Source: Dickeya fangzhongdai
GTDB taxonomy: Bacteria; Pseudomonadota; Gammaproteobacteria; Enterobacterales; Enterobacteriaceae
Direction of reading: 5' to 3'
NCBI RefSeq assembly: GCF_002812485.1
Contig: NZ_CP025003.1
Span: 2,542,001-2,606,000 of the forward strand
Length of the DNA: 64,000 nt
The notes under the pieces are model-generated. The model had not been told where the DNA came from. It was given only the letters and a program-made list of their open reading frames with translations, and ran no database searches. This document shows positions 58,531-64,000 of this stretch, piece by piece; positions within the stretch are counted from its first letter, which is position 1; every line of letters starts with the position of its first letter. The position numbers were made by a program, and so were the translations under genes.

Positions 58531-59544
58531 ATGGCTGATATCAACATCACGCTCAGTATTCCCAGTGCCGGCCTGAACGGCGGGCTGGGGGGCGTTGGCG
58601 GCGCAGACAATCTGAATAGCGGTCTGGGCAATAACGGGCTTTCCGGCAAGAAATCGACCGCGCAGGAAAACCAACTGCTGGAGGCGCTGGCGGTGGTCCT
58701 GACCGCCCTGCTGCCCAGTTTGTTGAACAATAACGGCGGTCAGGGCGGCGGTGACAGTCCGCTCGGCCGCACCAGCGATGCGCTTGGCGGCGGCGGCGCG
58801 GGCAACGCGCTCGGCGGTGGTCAGGGCAATGGGTTGGGCGGCGGGCTGGACAAGGGGCTGGGAAGCGGTTCGGGCGGGCTGGCCGATGGGCTCGGCGCGA
58901 GCGGCGGTCAGGGTCAGAACGGCCTGACCGATATTTTGACCAAATTACTGGACCTGCTGATGCCGAAAGACGGGGCGCAAGGCGGTCAGGGATTGCAGGG
59001 CGGCGGGCTGGGCGGCGCAGGCAGCAGCGGCGGAGCTTCCGGCGCGCAAGGCGCTGGGGGTGCTGGGGGTGCTGGGGGTGCATCCGGCACGGGCGGGCTG
59101 GAAGATCTGAGTAAATCGCTGTTGCAGGATACCGGCGAAAGCAGCCTCGGCAATGGCATTTCCCCGACCCAGGACGGCGGCGGCCAGATCAGCGACAACC
59201 CGCTGTTGAAGATCCTGCTGGCGCTGGTGGCGCTGCTGATGGAAAGCCAGAAAAACCAGTTCGGCCAGCCGCAAGGCGGTTCGGGCGGCGGCAATGGTTC
59301 CGGCGGCGCGGCGCCGGTTTCCGGTGGCAGTTCCGCCCCCGGCGTTGGCAACGCGACCGGCGCTGCGCCCGCCGTTGGCGGCGGTGCTGCTCCCATCCTC
59401 AGTGGCGCCGCCCCTGAAACCGGTGGTATCGCCGCCGCTGGCGCCGGCAATAACGCCGGCGAACTGGCTGACGGCAAAGGGCAACCCGGCCTGACGCCCG
59501 CACCGGATGCCATCGGCGTCGATAGCGGGAAAACCACGGTTTAA
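58531..59544 (+). CDS. HrpW-type harpin without pectate-lyase domain
   Basis: 337 residues. Glycine, serine, asparagine and glutamine dominate, with no cysteine, which is the harpin profile. It is clearly paralogous to the N-terminal half of the next gene: both open MADI-ITLSIP--GL-GGLGG, share a DxLTKLLDxLMPK helix, KSLLQDTGES, GNGISPTQDGGGQISDNPLL (with S for G in the other copy) and KNQFGQPQ. It then diverges into an Ala/Pro/Gly-rich tail and ends VDSGKTTV where HrpW goes on to its lyase domain. Likely a type III secreted helper protein. RBS AGAGG. A possible hrp box lies upstream. It could be a truncated duplicate rather than a selected gene. Confidence 0.88.
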   Translation: MADINITLSIPSAGLNGGLGGVGGADNLNSGLGNNGLSGKKSTAQENQLLEALAVVLTALLPSLLNNNGGQGGGDSPLGRTSDALGGGGAGNALGGGQGNGLGGGLDKGLGSGSGGLADGLGASGGQGQNGLTDILTKLLDLLMPKDGAQGGQGLQGGGLGGAGSSGGASGAQGAGGAGGAGGASGTGGLEDLSKSLLQDTGESSLGNGISPTQDGGGQISDNPLLKILLALVALLMESQKNQFGQPQGGSGGGNGSGGAAPVSGGSSAPGVGNATGAAPAVGGGAAPILSGAAPETGGIAAAGAGNNAGELADGKGQPGLTPAPDAIGVDSGKTTV

Positions 59545-59577
59545 TCGTCTTATGCGCCTGATCGTTACCCACACCGT

Positions 59578-59605
59578 GGAACTCATCGGGCGCTTTTTTC
59601 ACTTA
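59578..59605 (+). promoter_or_regulatory. hrp box of hrpW
   Basis: GGAACT (59578-59583), 15 nt, TCACTTA (59599-59605): one mismatch in each half of the HrpL consensus. It lies in the gap between the two harpin genes, 67 nt before the hrpW ATG, so hrpW has its own promoter. Confidence 0.75.
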
Positions 59606-59672
59606 TCTGGTGGCAGGCAGAGGTCTGCCTGTTTCGGGAACGGCATCTCATCTTTGGGTAAAGAGGCACATT

Positions 59673-61394
59673 ATGGCTGACATCAGTATCACACTCAGTA
59701 TCCCCAACTCAGGTCTGCAAGGCGGGCTGGGCGGTTTGGGCGGCGCGGACCGCACCAGCAACAGCGGGCTGGGCAATAACGGGCTTTCCGGCAATAAATC
59801 CTCTTCGCAGGAAACCAAGTTACTGGAAGCGCTGGCGATCGTTCTGGCTGCGCTGCTGAGCAACAACGGCGGTGCGCAGGGAAGCGGCAATAATCCGCTG
59901 GAACGCAGCAACGACGCGCTCGGCGGCAACAATACACTCGGTAGTAACAATACACTTGGTAGTAACAATGGCGCAGGCGGCGCGCAGAACGGCGGTCTGG
60001 GCAACAGCCAGGGGCTGGGCGGCGGGCAACAGGGTCAGAACGGCCTGGGTGACCTGCTGACCAAGTTGCTGGATATATTAATGCCGAAAAACGGCACACA
60101 GGGCGGTCAGGGGCAGCAAGGCAACGGTCTGACCGGCGGCGCGGGCGGCAACGGCGGGCTTTCCGGTGCACAAGGTGCGGGCGGCGCACAGGGAACCGGT
60201 GGAGCACAGGGTACGGGCGGTTCATCCGGCCTTGAGGGTCTTGGCAAATCGCTGCTGCAGGACACCGGCGAAAGCGCGCTCAGCAATGGCATCTCCCCTA
60301 CCCAGGATGGCGGCGGCCAGATCAGCGACAATCCGTTGCTGAAAATTCTGCTGGCGCTGATCGCCATGCTGATGGAAAACCAGAAAAATCAGTTTGGTCA
60401 GCCGCAGGACGGCTCAGGCGGCAATAGCGGCGGCGCAGCCCCGACATCAGGTGGTGGTACTGGTGGCGGCGCAGCTCCGTCAGTCGGTGGCGGCGCCGGC
60501 GGCGGCGCAGCGCCGTCAGTCGGTGGCGGCGCCGGTGGTGGCGCAACTCCGTCAGTCGGTGGCGGCGCCGGCGGTGGCGCAACTCCGTCAGTCGGTGGCG
60601 GCGCCGGCGGTGGCGCAACTCCATCAGTTGGTGGCGGCACTGGCGGTGGCGCAACTCCGTCAGTCGGTGGTGGCACTGGCGGTGGCGCAACGCCAACCGT
60701 AGGCGGGGGTAACGCTACCGGCGCCACCGGCGACGCTAACAGTACGGCATCCACTGGCAGCGCAGGCAAGGCTGGCCCCGTGTCGTTCCCCACCGCCGAT
60801 AACGCCAACGCCATCGTAGTCAATGAGCCGATCAAGGTTGGCCCGGGCGAAGTGTTTGACGGTAAGGGTAAAACCTACGTAGCCGGCCCGGCATTAGGCG
60901 ATGGCGGCCAGAAAGAGGGGCAGAAACCGCTGTTTGAAGTGGCTGACGGCGGCTCCGTCAAGAACGTGATTTTCGGCAACAACGCGGCTGACGGCATCCA
61001 CCTGCACGGCGACGCCAAAATCGACAACGTGCACTGGACCAACGTCGGTGAAGACGCGCTGACGGTGAAGAGCAACACCGGTAAACCGGCTAACGTCAAC
61101 ATCACCAACAGCAGCGCACAGGGCGCCTCTGATAAGGTGTTCCAGCTGAATGCCGACGCCAACTTCAACGTCGATAACTTCAAGGTGAAAGATTTCGGTA
61201 CCTTCGTTCGCACCAACGGCGGCCAGCAGGGTAACTGGAACCTCAACCTGAGCAACATCGATGCGCAGAACGGCAAGTTCTCGTTTGTGAAAAGCGACAG
61301 TGAAGGGCTGAACGTGAAGGTCAACAACGCCAACCTGGACAACGTCAACAATCACTACAAAGTCCCCAAATCCACTAATCTGCAGGTAAGCTGA
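59673..61394 (+). CDS. hrpW: Harpin HrpW with class III pectate-lyase domain
   Basis: 573 residues in two parts. Residues 1-260 are the glycine-rich harpin half; 260-343 are seven 12-residue repeats of the form GGGAGGGATPSV; about 371-573 are a PL3-type pectate-lyase-like domain (VNEPIKVGPGEVFDGKGKTY, KPLFEVADGGSVKNVIFGNN, AADGIHLHGDAKIDNVHWTN, VGEDALTVKS). HrpW proteins are exported by the type III system and act at the plant cell wall; pectate binding is known but lyase activity is often absent. Start at 59673 has AGAGG and aligns with the paralogue; upstream in-frame ATG at 59610 is within promoter sequence. Confidence 0.95.
   Translation: MADISITLSIPNSGLQGGLGGLGGADRTSNSGLGNNGLSGNKSSSQETKLLEALAIVLAALLSNNGGAQGSGNNPLERSNDALGGNNTLGSNNTLGSNNGAGGAQNGGLGNSQGLGGGQQGQNGLGDLLTKLLDILMPKNGTQGGQGQQGNGLTGGAGGNGGLSGAQGAGGAQGTGGAQGTGGSSGLEGLGKSLLQDTGESALSNGISPTQDGGGQISDNPLLKILLALIAMLMENQKNQFGQPQDGSGGNSGGAAPTSGGGTGGGAAPSVGGGAGGGAAPSVGGGAGGGATPSVGGGAGGGATPSVGGGAGGGATPSVGGGTGGGATPSVGGGTGGGATPTVGGGNATGATGDANSTASTGSAGKAGPVSFPTADNANAIVVNEPIKVGPGEVFDGKGKTYVAGPALGDGGQKEGQKPLFEVADGGSVKNVIFGNNAADGIHLHGDAKIDNVHWTNVGEDALTVKSNTGKPANVNITNSSAQGASDKVFQLNADANFNVDNFKVKDFGTFVRTNGGQQGNWNLNLSNIDAQNGKFSFVKSDSEGLNVKVNNANLDNVNNHYKVPKSTNLQVS
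60450..60701 (+). repeat. Seven 36-bp tandem repeats in the hrpW linker
   Basis: Seven consecutive 36-bp units encode GGG(A/T)GGGA(A/T)P(S/T)V. The copies differ mainly at synonymous or A/T positions. This is a coding minisatellite, not a CRISPR: units are contiguous with no spacers and stay in frame. Confidence 0.93.
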
Positions 61395-61407
61395 CAGGGA
61401 GCCAAAC

Positions 61408-61740
61408 ATGACCGAGCATGATACCGACACCCCTGCCCGCTGGACCGAACTGGTCGACCGGGGCGGGTATATCACGCCAGCGCAGCGTCAGGCGTTCGAG
61501 CAGGCCATCCAGATGGTGACCCGGCGTCTCAATCTGGTGTTGAGCCAGAAAGAGCTGCCGCGCAGCGGTCAGTTCGACTTCGACGCCTTTGTCGATTCAC
61601 TGGAAGCGGATTTCCTGAAAAGCGTGGATACCTCGCTGGATCCGGAAATGAACAGCGACGTGGGGCAGACGGCGTTCTGGGTGATTCGCCAGATAGCGGA
61701 CCACCTGATCGCCCTGCAACAGCAGCGGCAGGCGTTGTAA
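61408..61740 (+). CDS. Small protein of unknown function downstream of hrpW
   Basis: 110 residues, acidic, largely helical, no signal peptide, no cysteine (MTEHDTDTPARWTELVDRGG; SGQFDFDAFVDSLEADFLKS; TAFWVIRQIADHLIALQQQR). It begins 13 nt after the hrpW stop with AGGGAG ahead, so it is cotranscribed with hrpW. The size, charge and place would suit a dedicated chaperone or accessory factor for the harpin, but it does not look like the CesT fold of DspF. I do not recognise a named family. Confidence 0.8.
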   Translation: MTEHDTDTPARWTELVDRGGYITPAQRQAFEQAIQMVTRRLNLVLSQKELPRSGQFDFDAFVDSLEADFLKSVDTSLDPEMNSDVGQTAFWVIRQIADHLIALQQQRQAL

Positions 61741-61784
61741 TGCCGAACGGTTAAGGATCGGTTGAACGATCCAGTGGCTGGTGT

Positions 61785-61818
61785 AAAAAGGGTTCATGTT
61801 CATCATGGACCCTTTTTT
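61785..61818 (+). terminator. Terminator of the hrpW operon
   Basis: AAAGGGTTCATG pairs with CATGGACCCTTT (one G-U pair) and is followed by a T run, 45 nt past the small ORF. Confidence 0.88.
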
Positions 61819-61981
61819 AATTACCGCTATCCAGGTGCCGGAATGGATGAAGGCTAATCCCCTGCAATCACACTGATTTAACCCACCTGATTGTCGGCAG
61901 TGTTGGGTGCGTTATCCTGGAAAATCGGCGAGCCTGCGAACAGCAGGCTCGCTTTGCGTTTGGGGCTCGCACGTTGGTCAA

Positions 61982-63445
61982 TCAGGGTGCGAGGGTCAGT
62001 TCGCCGAGGTGGGTGGCCGCCGTATCGCCATTGTTGGCGTCGATCCGCAGGCGGTAGTAAGCGTAACTGCCGGGCGAGGTAATGGTGAAACGACGCGCCA
62101 TTGCGCGACTGGCAAAGGTCTGGCCGCTGCGTGTATCCAGCGTGGTCCAGCTTTTGCCGTCTTTGGAGCCCAACAACGCCCAGTCGAGCGGATCGCGCGC
62201 GGCGGCGGAGCTGGCACTGGTCAGCGTATAGCTGGTGATGGCGGTGGCGGCGCGAGCAGCATAGCGGTATTGCAGCCAGCCGTTCTGGCCGCTGCCCTGC
62301 CATTTGGTGTCGGCGGAACCGTCGAAGGCGTACTCTGCGGTACGGGTGACCACCGGCTGGGTGCTGGCCGCATAGGCAATGCCGGAATAGGCGAAACTGC
62401 TGACGGTGGGATGAACGGCGCTCCAGCCGTTGCCGGCGGCCGTACCGATGATGTGCACGTTGTCGTAGTACGAGGTGCGTGTCTCTCCGGCGGTGTAGTT
62501 CCCGGTGTCATAATCGTACTGACCAAATTTGAAATAAAGCTGACTGCCACTGGCGAGCTCGTCGCCGTTCCAGTCGCCAAAGCCCAAATTGATGCCGGTG
62601 GCGCTGTAAGTGGGCGAACTCTGTGCGGCGTTACCCACCCATATCTGAATTTGCCCGTCCGACTGGTGCGATGCCACCAGATGAACCACGACCGGAATCC
62701 AGGCGTCGCGCGCCAGATCGGAAACGATGGTTTTTTGCGTGGCGCCGCCGCAGGAACCCCGATGCGCAATGCGCAAGCTATTGTTTACGATACTCAGCAT
62801 TCCAGCCCAGGAGCTGCAACCGCCCGCCTCAAAGATCTGGAACATGCCGGCTTCCTTATCCGTAGGGTAGCCGTTGGCGGGCAGATAGAACATGAAACCG
62901 ATCCAGGCTTCCTTGTAGACATTGATCGGCGAGCACATTTCAGCCCCTTTGGTCATGCGGGTTCCGTTGTAGGAGGACTGAAACCATTTCACCTTGATGG
63001 CCGTTTCGCCACCGGCGCCGGCAGTATTAAGCCCCTCATCGGCCACCTGGGCCGGCACGACGAAATTGGGCCCCTGGGTCGTGCAGACGGACATCGGCGA
63101 CATGACCCCCTCCTCGAAGCCGGTACGGACCTCGCCGACCGATACTGCGGCGCTTTGCGTTGCGCTGTTGCCGGTGCTGTCGGTGGCGGTCAGCGTGATG
63201 GTGTACTTGCCGGATGATGCGTAAGTGTGGCTGACGCGAGCGCCGCTACCGGTATCGCCATCGCCGAAACTCCAGCTATAGCTGATGATGCCTTCACCGC
63301 CGCTCGACGCACCAGCGTCAAAGTTCAACGTCAGTTGGTTGGCGACATAGGACAGGTCCGTTTTAAGAGCTGCTCCAACGGTATGAGGGATGAACAGCGC
63401 CAGGAAAAAACAAAAGAGGGCGAAAAAACTCCTAAATACAATCAT
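61982..63445 (-). CDS. Exported PKD / lyase-like / discoidin protein
   Basis: 487 residues from MIVFRSFFALFCFFLALFIP, a signal peptide; AAGGA lies 7 nt before this ATG, which is why it is preferred to ATGs at 63469 and 63502. A PKD domain (about 30-105, YSWSFGDGDTGSGARVSHTY) is followed by a concanavalin-like region similar to polysaccharide lyases (about 110-330: GFMFYLPANGYPTDKEAGMF, RDAWIPVVVHLVASHQSDGQ, YYDNVHIIG) and a C-terminal F5/8 discoidin-type carbohydrate-binding domain (about 355-487: EYAFDGSADTKWQGSGQNGW, YYRLRIDANNGDTAATHLGE). Inference: a secreted enzyme acting on an uronic or related polysaccharide. Exact family not settled. Confidence 0.8.
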   Translation of the reverse strand: MIVFRSFFALFCFFLALFIPHTVGAALKTDLSYVANQLTLNFDAGASSGGEGIISYSWSFGDGDTGSGARVSHTYASSGKYTITLTATDSTGNSATQSAAVSVGEVRTGFEEGVMSPMSVCTTQGPNFVVPAQVADEGLNTAGAGGETAIKVKWFQSSYNGTRMTKGAEMCSPINVYKEAWIGFMFYLPANGYPTDKEAGMFQIFEAGGCSSWAGMLSIVNNSLRIAHRGSCGGATQKTIVSDLARDAWIPVVVHLVASHQSDGQIQIWVGNAAQSSPTYSATGINLGFGDWNGDELASGSQLYFKFGQYDYDTGNYTAGETRTSYYDNVHIIGTAAGNGWSAVHPTVSSFAYSGIAYAASTQPVVTRTAEYAFDGSADTKWQGSGQNGWLQYRYAARAATAITSYTLTSASSAAARDPLDWALLGSKDGKSWTTLDTRSGQTFASRAMARRFTITSPGSYAYYRLRIDANNGDTAATHLGELTLAP

Positions 63446-63725
63446 TTGAATATCCTTAGTAAATGTCATGGCTGCGACCTGGTCAGTAGGCTGCATGTGC
63501 ATGTTCCATTCAGAACCGGCCTGAACAGGATATGGACTTATGTTGAAAATGGGAATATATGGGCTAAACGGGATACCTATGACAATTCCACCCCGGCGGG
63601 TAATGAGTCATCGAATGCAGCGTCGATGGAGAGTCCACCGTACTGAAAGCAAAAAAACCTATCTTTTGGAGAAGGACGTTTTTTGGCAAAATCGCCCGAT
63701 ATGACCACTCAGGAGATGACAGGTT

Positions 63726-64000
63726 ATGAGTTCAGGACAACGCGCACTGATTATCGGCGCTTCCCGCGGGCTGGGATTAGGCATCGCCACCGCCTTGCAT
63801 CAGCAGGGTTGGGCCGTCACCGCTACCCGACGCTCGCCTTCCGCCGCCACCGACAACCTGCCGGTGCGCTGGCTGGCGCTGGATATCAATGACGCCTCGC
63901 AGCGCGCCGCATGTTGCCAGACGCTGGCGCAGGACAGTTTTGATCTGGTGCTGATTAATGCAGGCGTCTATGGCCCGGAGCGACAGGATCTGGCCGCTCT
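63726..64000 (+). CDS. Short-chain dehydrogenase/reductase, N-terminal part (cut by window edge)
   Basis: The first ~91 residues are in the window. They begin MSSGQRALIIGASRGLGLGI with the SDR nucleotide loop (GASRGLGLG), continue with the acidic ALDINDA strand end, and reach LINAGVYGPE, the NAG motif. This is the CsgA/sniffer-like branch of SDRs. The catalytic Tyr-x-x-x-Lys lies outside the window. Substrate unknown. Confidence 0.9.
   Translation, partial: MSSGQRALIIGASRGLGLGIATALHQQGWAVTATRRSPSAATDNLPVRWLALDINDASQRAACCQTLAQDSFDLVLINAGVYGPERQDLAA

Noticed and set aside
60450..60701. Regular repeats that might suggest a CRISPR array
   Set aside because: Units are contiguous, 36 bp, in the hrpW reading frame, with no spacers and no palindromic repeat form.
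60398..60835. Long Pro/Ala/Val-rich open frames opposite the hrpW repeat region
   Set aside because: They are antisense shadows of the in-frame glycine repeats; no ribosome site and no independent coding signal.

Overview
The window reads as chromosome of a soft-rot enterobacterium of the genus Dickeya (old Erwinia chrysanthemi group). Four things point there: enterobacterial housekeeping blocks in their usual order (ogt-fnr-uspE; pntAB/ydgH; hemA-prfA-prmC-sirB1-kdsA facing lolB-ispE-prs; ychH/pth-ychF); a GH30 glucuronoxylanase very like E. chrysanthemi XynA; phenolic-acid decarboxylase; and a plant-type III secretion effector block (dspE, dspF and two hrpW-type harpin genes) with HrpL-type promoter boxes. 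The species cannot be fixed from this sequence alone.

Layout. 1-2.5 kb: a LysR regulator (cut by the edge) divergent from padC, whose leader is a small inverted-repeat element, then an orphan SgaT/UlaA-type PTS permease. 2.5-8.5 kb: a membrane chemoreceptor with a sigma-28 promoter, a periplasmic protein of unknown function, sodC, and a soluble FIST-domain chemoreceptor. 8.7-28.4 kb: mostly conserved core (ogt, fnr, uspE, pntBA, ydgH, kdsA, sirB1, prmC, prfA, hemA, lolB, ispE, prs, ychH, pth, ychF), interrupted by an exported DJ-1/PfpI protein with its divergent LysR regulator. The pth start is preceded by three 17-nt repeats that make a chain of overlapping mini-ORFs.

28.4-35.7 kb is an insertion at the 3' end of ychF. 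It is bounded by a perfect 104-bp direct repeat of the ychF tail plus terminator. It carries one intact gene, a 1964-residue protein combining a transglutaminase-like fold, a DUF4011-type region, an SF1 (UPF1/DNA2-like) helicase, a Vsr-like nuclease domain and a DUF3320-type C-terminus, together with fragments of IS3-family transposases and of a serine recombinase. This is the best candidate in the window for a little-described (probably defence) system.

36-43.3 kb: xynA, dbpA, a TPR protein/ECF sigma/anti-sigma operon facing a YceI-family protein, and a globin-coupled diguanylate cyclase. 43.6-52.8 kb: a compact recC-recB-recD operon whose proteins look pseudomonad-like and which lacks the usual ptrA and argA neighbours, so it may be a second RecBCD. 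53-61.7 kb: dspF and dspE on the minus strand, divergent from two tandem hrpW-type harpin genes (the first without a pectate-lyase domain) and a small downstream ORF. 62-64 kb: an exported PKD/lyase-like/discoidin protein and the start of a short-chain dehydrogenase.

Functions fall into plant interaction (padC, xynA, dspEF, hrpW), sensing and motility (two chemoreceptors, globin-DGC, FNR, ECF sigma), oxidative and DNA damage (sodC, ogt, uspE, recCBD) and core metabolism or translation. All calls are by reading the sequence; no database search was run.
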